Assembly: GCA_018136815.1 (NCBI GenBank)
Contig: CM030937.1
Location: 1,809,889-1,873,888 of the forward strand
Reading direction: 5' to 3'
DNA: 64,000 nucleotides
Origin: Isochrysis galbana
Lineage: Eukaryota > Haptophyta > Isochrysidales > Isochrysidaceae
Made by a program: the position numbers and the translations under genes. The notes below the pieces were generated by a model. It made no database searches, had not been told where the DNA came from, and saw only the letters and a list, made by a program, of their open reading frames with translations. Below are positions 19,896-29,309 of the stretch, one piece after another. Each line of letters opens with the position of its first letter. Position 1 is the stretch's first letter.

Positions 19896-20263
19896 TTTTC
19901 TTCCGCTTCTTATTCTACACGAATCTATGAAGGTGCAACCTGAAGCTGAGGTTCAGTTTCACCCCAGCACCCCCATTTCACCCAGCATCTAGATCTAGGC
20001 CCACAGAGCCCATATACTCAATACTCTAACCAGAAAGTGGATACAAGTAGATATATAAATATTGTTTTTCTACTCGTAGAAGCGCTCTCACGCTGTGACC
20101 CTGTCTCCTCCCCCCCCCGCCCTCTCTCTCCTCCTCGCCCCGCGGAACGGACCCCGCCCTCTCCCTCCCAACCCTTCTTTTCTTCTGTGAGTCCGTCGGT
20201 TATTTTGAATAAACTGGGGCCCCCTCCCTGCCCTCTCGCGGTCTGCCCGCAGCGCCGCGGGTG
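19896..20263. other. 5' flank of the BSD-like gene
   Basis: No gene. Contains a C/CT-rich tract (20103-20170) about 95 bases ahead of the ATG at 20264, comparable with the tracts beside other genes here. Confidence 0.5.
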
Positions 20264-21605
20264 ATGGGGCAGGGCGCGAGCGGTGCGGCGGTCGGCGGGG
20301 GGTTCGGCGCGCTGTGGGAGGCGCTGGGCGAGGACACGCGCGCGCAGATCGGCGCGCTTGCTCAGAAGGAGTGCGATGCGCTCTTGACACCCCACGGAGG
20401 AGCGCCAGCCGCCACGCCGCAGCTGCCGGTAAAGAGAGAGAGAATGAGGGAGAGAGAGGGGGGGGGGGGGGTGAGAGAGTGGAGGTGTAATTGAGGGGCA
20501 GAAGAGGGGGGGGGGGGCAAGAGGGGGGGAAGGGCAAGGGGAAAGAAGAAGCAGAATGGAGGGAGAAGTGAATGGCGTCTAGAGTGAGCAAGGGACGGGA
20601 GGAAGGCAGGGCAGGTGGGGAAGTGCTTGGGTGGGGACCAGGCGAGGCGGTTGGCGCAATTGACCAAACCGGATTGGCCGCCGGCGCTAATATAGGACGC
20701 ACGGTGGCTGTCTTCACAAAGGACAAGTGACGGAATATTCTAGGGCGTTGGAGCGAGGGTGAAGCAAAGTGTGGGAGGCGACAAACCACGTGCATCTCGC
20801 ATTGAATTGTGTTTGCTGGACTTCGGTTCTTACTGAAATTTTGCTTCCACTCGCCGGCGCAAATATCACTGCCAGTTTAACTTTCGTTCCGCTCGCATTG
20901 CTTGCAGCTCGGCATTAGCCTGACCCTTGACCATTCTGCTGCGAGCACCGCCCTCGCTCTAGTCCCTCGGCTACAGCGGAAGCACTACGAGCTCATCCCA
21001 AAGGTGCTCGACGAGATGAGTTTCTGGCGAGGTTTCTTTTCTCACGTCACAGTTATTGTCGCGCAAAACGCAGCGGAGCTCATCCCCGTGCCAGGCCAAG
21101 GTGCAGCGAGCTCATCGCCGCCAGTTTGTTCAACAATCATGTTTGGTTGCGACACGCCGTGTGTATGGGGCCTCTGAAGAATGTACATTTGTGTTGTCTC
21201 TCAACGGCGGCTCCAGTGCGAATGTGCCTGGCATTACTTGAAGCACGGCTCTGATCTCCGCATTGATGCACACCCACAGGTGACACATGGAAGTGCTCTT
21301 TGCCCGACGAATCATTTAGCGCTGCGTGGGCCGCAGCCACCGCCGAGGCCAAGGATCGGCTCGTAGCCATCACAGCCAAGGATTCGGCGACCTTGCTGTC
21401 TCCTGCAGCGGGCGCACCGCCTCCCTTCCCTACGGTGCCCCTCGGCACCATCATCGGCATCAGCGAGGCCGCAGCCACTGCCGCACTCACCCTCGTGCCA
21501 GGCTTGCAGCGCAAGCACTACTTGCTCGTGCCCAAGCAGCTCGGCGAGAAGGACTTTTGGGTCAACTTTTTCACTCACGCCACCGTGATCCTTGCCGTGC
21601 CTTAG
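20264..21605 (+). CDS. tandem BSD-like domain protein
   Basis: Three exons are predicted: 20264-20428, 20908-21100 and 21280-21605. Splice sites are GT-AG, and the phases (0, then 1) keep one frame of 227 residues. The protein is an internal duplication. Each half has a helix pattern FxALWEAL/FSAAWAAA, then LVPxLQRKHYxLxPK and the BSD hallmark FW..FF (SFWRGFFSHVTVI; DFWVNFFTHATVI). BSD domains occur in TFIIH p62, synapse-associated protein 1 and plant BSD proteins; their role is generally protein interaction. No catalytic residues are expected. The first half is split by an intron at QLP/LGIS, while the second half has no intron at the equivalent TVP/LGTI. A purine-rich segment with G runs lies inside intron 1. 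A further 3' exon after 21597 cannot be excluded. Confidence 0.75.
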
Positions 21606-21609
21606 TTCG

Positions 21610-22700
21610 TGCCTCACTCGCGGGCAGACCTGGCGGCAGCACATCTTGTCGCCGCGCAGGTTGTGTGCAGGTGGGCCGGCTTCGGCTCTTACACACGATT
21701 GGGCCGCGTCATGCTCTTCGTGATGAGATGGGCTGGTCAAGGGCGGCCTGGCCACCTACGTGAACGACTATCAACTCCGGTAGACATGATTTTTGAGTCG
21801 GATGAGGGTGAGGCGAGTGCTACGCAGCCTACACGACCGTGTAGGGTTACGTACGTCGCTGCTTTATAGAACACGCAGGTGTGGGTGACACCACACCAAA
21901 GGCCGAGAGCGGGCCGGCTGGCGTGAGCTTGCGAGATAGCGACAGCTAAGGTGCGATGCAACATAAATGCCCTCCCGTGCGTACCTATAATTTTGTGCGT
22001 TTGTATTGCTTATTTGGGTGGCCGAACCAGCTCTAGCTCATGCATTGTGATCGGTGTGTAATCTGCCAGGTGAATAGAAAAAAAAACATCTGAAGATTCT
22101 CGGCTAACACCTACTATGTCTAGGTGCTAGCAGGGACGGGGGCGCACATAAATGAAAGCACGCTTCTGGTCTTAGCCACAGCACGCGGCCTCACCCCGCA
22201 CATGTAGAGGGGATTTTGGGGAATTTTTGTTAGCATGTAAGCGGTAAGCCCTCTTATGCCATTTTTATGATGCATAGTGATATCGGTGCACGCCGCCTGC
22301 CACTGGAAACCCCAAGTACTGGGCCCCTAAGTAGAGCACGAGGGGACGAGCCGCAAGGCGAGTGCGAGGGAGTGATAAGGGATGCGGGCGCGGCTGTCAG
22401 ATGGAGGATGTCGGGGTCGCGCGCGCGATGAGAACATTAAGAAGTTTTTTTTTTTTTTTATGATGCATAGTGATACGTAGCTGCTGAAGCGCTTAGAATT
22501 ATTTTTTTTCTCAGTTGGTGCAAATGGCGAGAGCACAAGCACAAAGCCCACAACGACATTATGGAAGCTGAATTTCTGGAACAAGCGCCAGACTATAAGC
22601 AATCATGAGAAGTATGCGAGTCTGGTATGCTGAGCGCGCAATCAACGACACCCTCGATTGTTGTGTTGTGAGGTAGCGACCTCGCGCCGACTACTAAGCC
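21610..22700. other. no recognised gene; short repeats
   Basis: Contains a 45-base block (22077-22125, aaaaaacatctgaagattct and onward) that recurs at 36892-36945. It also contains a 36-base relative of the 19690-19895 repeat end at 22197, and a direct repeat ttttatgatgcatagtgata at about 22258 and 22455. A run of 14 T lies at 22445. Minus frame 22327-22602 has no known domain. Confidence 0.5.
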
Positions 22701-22728
22701 GGTCAGGTGCTCACGCAGCGTGCAGCCT

Positions 22729-23000
22729 TCATTTTCCTGGCACATAGTTGTGCTTCGCTCGCAGGGCATTCACATAGCGTGTTGATGGTGCTGCCTTGGT
22801 GGGCTTTGCTGGCATACTCGCCAACGGCCTGCCGTCCTCTACGTCGGAAAGCTGACCAATATTCGCATGGAAGACAATGCCCTTTCGTTGCCTCTCTCGT
22901 TTCTGCCGCTTGAGCTTTGAAAGGTAATGCGCCAAACCGATAGTCCAAAAGACTCGATCTACGATGAAGGAGTATAGGACGTACGGAAATAGCAAAAGTG
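22729..23000 (-). CDS. partial hypothetical protein (cut by gap)
   Basis: About 90 codons up to a stop at 22729-22731 form a plausible C-terminus. A hydrophobic stretch (LLLFPYVLYSFIVDRVFW) is followed by a basic segment (YLSKLKRQKRERQRKG) and a hydrophilic tail ending NYVPGK. The 5' part would lie in or beyond the assembly gap. This resembles a membrane-spanning segment with a cytosolic tail. No family is recognised, and the opposite strand is also open in part, so the call is tentative. Confidence 0.4.
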
Positions 23001-23100
23001 NNNNNNNNNNNNNNNNNNNNNNNNNNNNNNNNNNNNNNNNNNNNNNNNNNNNNNNNNNNNNNNNNNNNNNNNNNNNNNNNNNNNNNNNNNNNNNNNNNNN
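23001..23100. other. assembly gap (100 N)
   Basis: Exactly 100 undetermined bases, the conventional placeholder for a gap of unknown size. Frames drawn through it are meaningless, and the two flanking partial genes may be separated by more than 100 bases. Confidence 0.99.
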
Positions 23101-23539
23101 TTCCAGCAATACGAGTGAGGCCTTCTTGCAGCAGCTGGCCGACATACCTGTTGGTACTGCTCTGTATGATATTTATGCGGTGCCACACCCAAATGCAGGT
23201 GCCCACTCCTCGAAGCATGATGGTAGCATCCCCAGATCAGAGAATTTGCTCGTGTTCTCAGGAAGGCTGGTCACGCGATCACGATTCATCCGCTCCGCTG
23301 CAGACCATAACCTCAAGTTTTGGCATCAGGCAAAGGAAGACGATTACGCTCTCCGCCCGGACTGGGAGGCGACCTTGACACGGGGCCACTTGACCGACTT
23401 CAGTGCTGAACACTACGCCAAAATTGTTGGCGAAGGAACAGCCGACGTCGCATGGCCTGCCCGAGAATCGGTTGCTTGCGGGAAAGAGGCCACGCCAAAT
23501 GTTCGCCCGGTGATCGGTAGCTTCCGGGATAATGCATAA
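23101..23539 (+). CDS. partial hypothetical protein (cut by gap)
   Basis: About 145 codons run from the gap to a TAA ending at 23539. The sequence has normal protein composition (GTALYDIYAVPHPNAG, LVFSGRLVTRSRFIRSAADH, FWHQAKEDDYALRPDWEATL, ending GSFRDNA) with a balanced mix of residues, unlike the compositional frames around it. I do not recognise the family. It lacks its N-terminus, and nothing shows whether it belongs to the same locus as the minus-strand fragment on the other side of the gap. Confidence 0.55.
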
Positions 23540-24110
23540 TGGTATGTGTGCAATTACACACAATGTTGGCCTTGTCAAAAGTTGTGCTACATGATGCTCG
23601 TGTGGACTGCAGGAGTTCCTTTGCTCGACCGCTGTCAGACGGTGCACTTGCTGGTCAGGGCCGAATACTTGCCCAGTTCCCCACGACATTCGGGCCCGGC
23701 CTCAACCGCAACGCCCCCCCCCCCTTGGCGAACACCTGTCACGGGTGGTTTTGCGTGGTGTGCACCCTAGAACTTATATTGGGATGAGGAGGGGGAGAGG
23801 GCCGCATGAGTCGAGCCGTGATCTCCCCCCTTCTCTCCTTGTTCGCTTGTGTGAGTCTCCTACGCAATCCCCCCGTGTGTGCGTTTGATCTGCGCGTGAT
23901 ACTATTAGTGTGCCCTGTGTGGTCAGTGGCCCCCTTTGGTATCTTTTAACGTGTCATGAAGTAACAGGATGCGCGGCGCGCCGCGCCGCGCTCTCATCCT
24001 CGAGCCACAGGGGGCCGCGCTGCGGCCTCCTTGTGATATGGAGCTGCTGCTCGGGCGGAGGGGGTAGGGCTGGGCTTGGTGGCCCTGCCCGCGCCCGCTC
24101 GCCGCGTCTG
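23540..24110. other. no recognised gene
   Basis: GC-rich in the second half (ggcgcgccgcgccgcgc near 23975) with no domain in any frame. Probably the 3' flank of the partial gene followed by repeat sequence. Confidence 0.4.
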
Positions 24111-24111
24111 C

Positions 24112-24470
24112 GTGAGCTCGTTGAGCCACGGCAGCCGGAAACCCTCCCCTCCTCGCTCAGCCGCATGGCTGCAGCGATGGAGCAAGGTGTGGGGGGCGCA
24201 TGTGGAGAGGCCTATGGCCTCTCCCATGGCCCCATTGGGCCACTCCCTCTTGGGTCTGCCCCCTTCATTGGCCTCGTGGCCGATTCTCCGCGCTCGCGCG
24301 CGCTCGCTGAGCCGCTGCGGTCGGAACCCCTCCCCTCCTCACCAGATCGTATGTGGTGCCCGATGGAGTGTGGTGTGGGGGGGCCATGTGGGGCCACTCA
24401 TGGCTCATGGTGGCCCACATGACTCCATTGGGTCACTCCCATTTGGATCTGACCCCACCGCCTTTTTCCT
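24112..24470 (+). repeat. diverged ~190-bp tandem duplication
   Basis: Two head-to-tail copies share the order ctgagccgctg/gagccacggc, then aaccctcccctcctc, atggagcaaggtgtgggggg / atggagtgtggtgtgggggg, and cattgggtcactccc. In one frame the peptides SSLSRMAAAMEQGVGGACG and SSPDRMWCPMECGVGGPCG align. It lies directly upstream of a LINE-type RT fragment and could be part of that element's 5' region or ORF1. Confidence 0.65.
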
Positions 24471-24707
24471 CGCAGCTCGCGATTGTCCTTCGCGTTCGAT
24501 GCGACTATCTAGGCGACTGGTCATGCGAGTCGGCTCATCTCTTCTCTTCCTCACCTCCCATGTTGGATGGGAAGGTGTGCCTTGGGGCCTCTCTCGCTCT
24601 CTCGTATGGCTTTTGGGAGGGGGTGGTGATGTGCTGGGATGAGTGCGCTACTCTCCCTCTCTCCCCCTCCTCCCATCTCTCTCATCTCTCTCCTCCCATC
24701 GCATAAT

Positions 24708-25657
24708 CTCTCTCGCGACGTGTTGCATGCGCTCGATCTGGCTCTCTGGCACTCCCCGAAGGAGTCACAACGAGAACCCGAGCTCGAACTCACACTAACA
24801 GACCGGCCCCTTGCCGAATTAGACAGACGCCGTCTAGAGGGGCGAATCTCGGTGGACGAGACCCTTCTAGCTATCCGGAGCATCGGTCCTGGCAAGAGCG
24901 CGGGACCTGACGGGATACCGGCGGAAGTTTACAAAGCGCACGTGTGAGGAGGTGAGTGGAACTGTGGCTGTGGTGTGCGAGGGAATGTGGGGGTTGTGAG
25001 ATGTAACATGAGTTGTACAGCCCGATGGGAGCATGGGGGACGGAACGGCACGGGCGGGGAAGGGACACGCAGGAGAGGCTGAGAGCGGGGGGTCACCCTC
25101 GGTCGACATGGGGACACGCGGGACGCGAAGGGAGCACAGAAGCGGATGGAGCAAGGCACAAGGGCGCTCGAGCGGTGGCGCTGAGCGAGAGACGGCCGAA
25201 GAGAGAAGACGCGCGGGGGGGGGGAGAGCCACGCGCGGGAAAGAGAAAACACTCAAGACAAGGAACGGATGAAACGGGGCCAGAGACTCAAGGAAACACT
25301 CGGGGGGGGAACGGGGAAAGAGGGAAAAGGGGGGAACGCCCGCGGGGGAAGAGGGGGGATCCTATCGGGGACGGGCGAGGAAGGAGGGGATCGGGGCGTG
25401 ACAATGGCGATGGAGTCGCGCAGGAAAACCTAAAAGGGCGGGAAATGAACAAGGGGAAGTGTACAACCCCCCCTACCCGCAACAGCACGAAAAGATAGTG
25501 GCACCGATCCTAACGGATCTTTACAACCAAACATTCGATACGGGTTACATCCCGTACACCATGAGAGAGGGAGATATCATACTCCTATATAAGAAGGGTG
25601 ACGCGAGGGACCCCAGAAACTATAGGCCCATAACCCTATTACAAAGCGACTGGCACT
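24708..25657 (+). pseudogene. non-LTR retrotransposon RT fragment with insertion
   Basis: Two RT segments are split by foreign sequence. The first, 24708-24941, contains GRISVDETLLAIRSIGPGKS and AGPDGIPAEVYKAH, the fingers motif of LINE reverse transcriptases. The second, 25486-25657, continues with HEKIVAPILTDLYNQTF, EGDIILLYKKGDARDPRNY and RPITLLQ. Placed side by side they align without gap to the related RT at 37047-37706. The frame is lost again after TLLQSD at about 25657. Catalytic YxDD and endonuclease parts are absent. Confidence 0.85.
24942..25485. mobile_element. 544-bp insertion inside RT; candidate introner-like or non-autonomous element
   Basis: The inserted block separates codons that are contiguous in the related RT. 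The triplet CAC is present at both borders (24939-24941 and 25486-25488), consistent with a 3-bp target duplication. The left edge reads gtgtgaggaggtgagtgg and offers GT donors at 24942 and 24952 (the second inside gag/gtgagt). The right edge reads cccgcaacag, an AG acceptor. Removal of 24942-25485 would leave the RT frame open with one extra His. The interior is purine-rich and non-coding. A related block lies at about 25815-26375. Confidence 0.6.
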
Positions 25658-25814
25658 GGTGTGTTGTGGCCAGTGTGGTTGTGGTTGTGTGGACTGTGGG
25701 TAGTCCATGTGAGATGGCTGGTCAGAGCTCGGGGAGGCGGATGAGGCTGGAGGGGCGGCGGTGGTGGGAATGTGAGGAGTGGAGATAGGATGGGGAGGCG
25801 TGGAAGGCACTCCT

Positions 25815-26375
25815 CCGCTACCATGTGAGTGGTCGAGTGGAGCTGTGGCTGTGGTGCGGCTGGGTGTGAGTGGAGGATGAGTTGTAACATGAGATGTATG
25901 GCCCATTTGGAGCATGGATGGTGAACAATGGGGAGCTGGGGAAGCGTGCGGGGACGGGGCCGATGACATTGGCGCGCACTCAGCCATCACGGGGCACTAC
26001 AACACGAGAACGAGAACGAAGAACGGACGAGGGGGCGCAGAGGGCGCTCGAGCGATAGCGCGGAGCGTAGTCAAGACACGGAGGGAAAACGTCACGCGCG
26101 AGGGGGAAGGGGAATCGCGCGGGAAAGAAATAGACAAAAGGGGGCCGGAAACTCAAGGAAGCACTTGAGGAGAGACGGGAGGGGAGAGGGGGAAGAGGGC
26201 TTCCGCGGGGGAGCCGGGGAGAGGAGAGGAGAGGGGGGACGGACCGATTCGGGACGATGCGGGGGAGAAGGGAACTGGGGCGCGGCGACGGAGAGGTAGT
26301 CGCGCGGGAAGACCTAAAAACGGAACGTACGAGGGGGAAGTGTACAAGGCACAAGGCCCCCCTCCCTCAACGCTA
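25815..26375. mobile_element. second copy of the 24942-25485-type element
   Basis: Same orientation and the same order of landmarks: gagtggagctgtggctgtgg, a gttgtaacatgagatgta word, gggcgctcgagcgatagcgc, cactcaaggaa words, and near the end gggggaagtgtacaa followed by a ccccctccctcaacgctag edge. Sequence identity looks moderate, so this is an older relative. Bases 25657-25815 look like a third, partial copy of the left end (ctggcactggtgtgttgtgg, ccatgtgagatgg). Confidence 0.5.
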
Positions 26376-26817
26376 GGCCCAAAGTAGTGTACATGGGCCC
26401 ACAGCCTCTGCCAGAGTATGGGCAAGTGCGCACTTCAAGTGCTTCGGGTAGATGTGGAAAAGCAATTTTCAGCCGAGCGGAGGGGTTGTCCGGGTGCCGC
26501 TCAAACAATTTGAAACCGAACAAAAAGGAACGAGGGGGGGAGCGGGAAGCGGAGAGAAGTGGGGGTGAGGGCAATGTCGAGCGAGAATCCGGCAGAGGAG
26601 TGAGCAAATAGTAGATAGCGGGCATCGTGGCATCTTCAAGAATTTTTTTAAACCTTGGTACCGATGACATCTGCTAGCTAGTCGCCTCTCGCTAGATGTA
26701 GATTGAGATTAGACAACGTGCAGGATTTTCACAGTTTACGTTGGGCAATTACCCAGTGTCAACCACCACCCATCGACTGCAACCTCATTGTTGTGTACTA
26801 GTACTAATTACTCACCT
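26376..26817. other. no recognised gene
   Basis: Intergenic between the repeat cluster and the 3' end of the membrane-protein gene. On the minus strand a strong donor-like sequence (aag/gtgagt, about 26816-26811) directly follows that gene's stop codon, so a 3'UTR intron may lie here. Confidence 0.4.
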
Positions 26818-28539
26818 TCACCGCCCTCTCATGCTGGTTGGTGGCGTCCAAACGCAATCGTCGACATGCGGAAAGCCAGCCATCGCCTTTGAAAACATTA
26901 TGACGAAGGAGTCATAATCAAGATCGCCTTGCAAGGGATTTGGTGGCGGGTCGTGCGGAGGGAAGAATATCCATCCCGGCACCTCCGGGGCGCAAAAACA
27001 CGGGAAAAGAAAACAGCCCTTGCAGAATAGGTAGCCGAGCACGAAGACGACCAAAGTCGAGATGCCCATCAACGCAACAGCGGGGCCGGCATGGGGGGGA
27101 CACACTGCCATTCCATGCAAACAGTACGGGAGTGAATGAACTACGAATCCATAAATGGTCACGTTGATGGGAATGAACCAAAGATAAAGCATAGAAAGTC
27201 TCCATTTGCAAAGGATGATCAGCAAAAGGACCGTTATCGCCAAGACCCACAGGTAGAGGTAATGAATTGAGCACCATTCTCTCTTGGCTCTAATACCGGC
27301 CACATACAGGGTGGTTGCCTTGATTTGAACGGGCGTAAAGCAGAACAAGAATTCCAGCAGGTATAGACTGTACTCTTCGAACGAGAGGATGACCTGAAAC
27401 ACGATGTAAAGTTTGGAGATTTCGCGCAAATTTCCCTCGTAGTGTTGCAAGATGAGTGCTGGTGCAAGGAATGGCAGGTAGGCTGGGATGATGACCGTGT
27501 GGAACTCAACGAGCACAGCCCAGAACAAGGCTGTGCAAAAACCGTAAGTGTTGGCCTCCGGGCGTGCGGCCATTGAACGCAGGACAATGCGGGTCTGGTA
27601 GATGCCATTGTAGTACGAATGCAAGTTGCCTTCTACACCCGAGCTCGAACCCCACAAAAAGCCGACGACGAACCACGGAAAGACGAAATAGATGAAGAGC
27701 GTGGCCAGGCGTGCAGCGATAGGCTTGTCTAGATAGTAGTAGTCTTCCCAATCCGTGATCTTGTCGGGAACCTTGGCGATGAAATCTTCAACCACCATGG
27801 CGTCAAGTAGAGTGAACTCGAAGGCGATGGTGATTATTGACCACACTATTGCAGCATACTGATGCAGCCCACAGGAGAGGCAGTTGTACCAACAGAATTG
27901 TGTGCACGGCCACGATGCTCGGCACCCAAGCCATGGCGTAAGAATGGCGCTTCTCGCCTGTTGAAGCCATGGTACAAAATACTCCTGCGGAGCATTGGTG
28001 TCTATCCGCTCGGGATTGTTAGGCAACTCATCCTCCCACAGAGCCCTGTACGGTAGTGCCGGTTCGAGCTGGTTGTACCCGGTTATATTTTGAAGGGCAC
28101 GATCAGCAAGTTTACGGCTGATCGACTGGTACATCGCCCACTTAATCACGCTCTTCGTGTTCCAGGTTACATACATGTCGCCATTCGCCGAGATGTACTT
28201 CTGCGCCTGGTCGCTCAGCAGGTATGAGGGCAACGCTTCTTCGAGCTTGGGTGCCGAATATCCATTTCCCGGAGGGCCGTTTAGCCAGTTTCCGTCAAAG
28301 CCTATAGGATCTGCGGCAACTGAACCGCTAGCGATCGATGGTGTCGGCGGCGAGGGTGCCGGTGCCGGGGGCGAAGGCGAAGGCGCTTTGAGGCTGGCCT
28401 TCAGCTCCTCAAGCTCTCGCTTCAGGTCGGCGACGGCATTGGCGGCGTCAGATGCAACCTGCTGGATCTTCGATTCCCATGCCAGCCGTGCCGCCGCTGC
28501 TTCGCTGGACGGTCGCCCAAGCAGCGGCGAGCTCTCCAT
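26818..28539 (-). CDS. polytopic membrane protein of unknown function
   Basis: From the ATG at 28539 the frame encodes 573 residues. The N-terminal cytosolic-looking part has an acidic di-leucine-type motif (MESSPLLG), a heptad-like helix (residues about 18-50, VADLKRELEELKASLKA) and a Pro-rich linker (to about 70). A soluble region to residue 200 follows, then a Cys-rich patch (WPCTQFCWYNCLSC). Seven or so hydrophobic segments follow at about 228-250, 277-298, 336-364, 376-402, 427-444, 448-470 and 487-516. The C-terminus is Pro/aromatic-rich. I do not recognise the family. The sequence has low repetitiveness and ordinary composition, so I regard it as a real gene. It is divergently oriented to the phosphate-carrier gene, with about 770 bases between the starts. 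Confidence 0.8.
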   Translation of the reverse strand: MESSPLLGRPSSEAAAARLAWESKIQQVASDAANAVADLKRELEELKASLKAPSPSPPAPAPSPPTPSIASGSVAADPIGFDGNWLNGPPGNGYSAPKLEEALPSYLLSDQAQKYISANGDMYVTWNTKSVIKWAMYQSISRKLADRALQNITGYNQLEPALPYRALWEDELPNNPERIDTNAPQEYFVPWLQQARSAILTPWLGCRASWPCTQFCWYNCLSCGLHQYAAIVWSIITIAFEFTLLDAMVVEDFIAKVPDKITDWEDYYYLDKPIAARLATLFIYFVFPWFVVGFLWGSSSGVEGNLHSYYNGIYQTRIVLRSMAARPEANTYGFCTALFWAVLVEFHTVIIPAYLPFLAPALILQHYEGNLREISKLYIVFQVILSFEEYSLYLLEFLFCFTPVQIKATTLYVAGIRAKREWCSIHYLYLWVLAITVLLLIILCKWRLSMLYLWFIPINVTIYGFVVHSLPYCLHGMAVCPPHAGPAVALMGISTLVVFVLGYLFCKGCFLFPCFCAPEVPGWIFFPPHDPPPNPLQGDLDYDSFVIMFSKAMAGFPHVDDCVWTPPTSMRGR

Positions 28540-28884
28540 CGGAACCCCTTCCCACCTTGCCCCTCGCCGAGGCCCACGCCTAGCGCATCGATCCGTTGGA
28601 AGTGCTCTCTGCCCGATGCAAATGTAGATCAGCTTCTTCCCGGTGCCGCCGGCGTATCTTCCCACGAACCTCCGACGGAGATGAAGCGCTCGGACGAGAA
28701 GGAGAGCAGGACCTTGGGGGAGGATTCGAGAGCTCGTGCACCCTATTCGGTGGGGGGTGGTAGGGGAGTAGTCCCTATTTGGTAGGTGAGGCGCTCCTAT
28801 TCGAGTGGATGAATCTTACGTTTTCCGCCAACTTCCTCAGATTGCCGATGCAAGTCGATAGAGTACTCCTACTTGAAGTGCGCC

Positions 28885-29110
28885 CGGGGGGGGGGAGGGG
28901 GGGGAAGGCGGGCGGGCGGAGTCCCCCCCCCCCCCCCCCCCCCCCCCCGCCGCGCGCCCGCCCCGCCCGCGCGCCTTCTCGCCTTCTCCCCCCCCCTCCC
29001 CCTCCCCCCCCGCCGCCGCCTTCGCCTTCCCCCGGCCCCTCTGCTCCGGAACGTACTTTTACTCTCTGGCGGTCTACCCGCCTCCCCCCCCCCCCCGCCC
29101 CTGGGACCAG
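28885..29110. repeat. C/G homopolymer region in divergent promoter
   Basis: G-rich (28887-28920) and then C-rich (28922-28950, 28985-29035, 29083-29099) runs lie between the divergent starts at 28539 and 29310. The strand asymmetry could allow G-quadruplex or i-motif structures. Long open frames across it (up to 353 codons) are extended by these runs and should be trimmed to the ATG at 29310. Confidence 0.75.
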
Positions 29111-29309
29111 CGAAAAACAAATCTCCGTCGGGCCCTTAGACCGTCGGGACGCTCTTGGGCCGGAGAGGAGGCAGCGGACGCGGAGTCGCACTGCACCCCT
29201 CAGAGCTCTGGCCGTTCCGCACCCCTCGCGCGTGCCTGACATCTGTTCTATACCTGTCAGCCCGGCCATACCCACATCTATTTGCCACTCCGCGACACAC
29301 ACTCCCAGA

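Noticed and set aside
20088..20795. 235-codon minus frame over the BSD gene's first exon
   Set aside because: Ser/Pro/Arg-rich antisense of exon 1 and a purine-rich intron; the plus-strand gene has clear splice phase agreement.
28779..29309. N-terminal extension of the phosphate transporter
   Set aside because: The extra 177 codons are translated C/G runs with no ATG context support; the ATG at 29310 gives a normal Pho84-type N-terminus.
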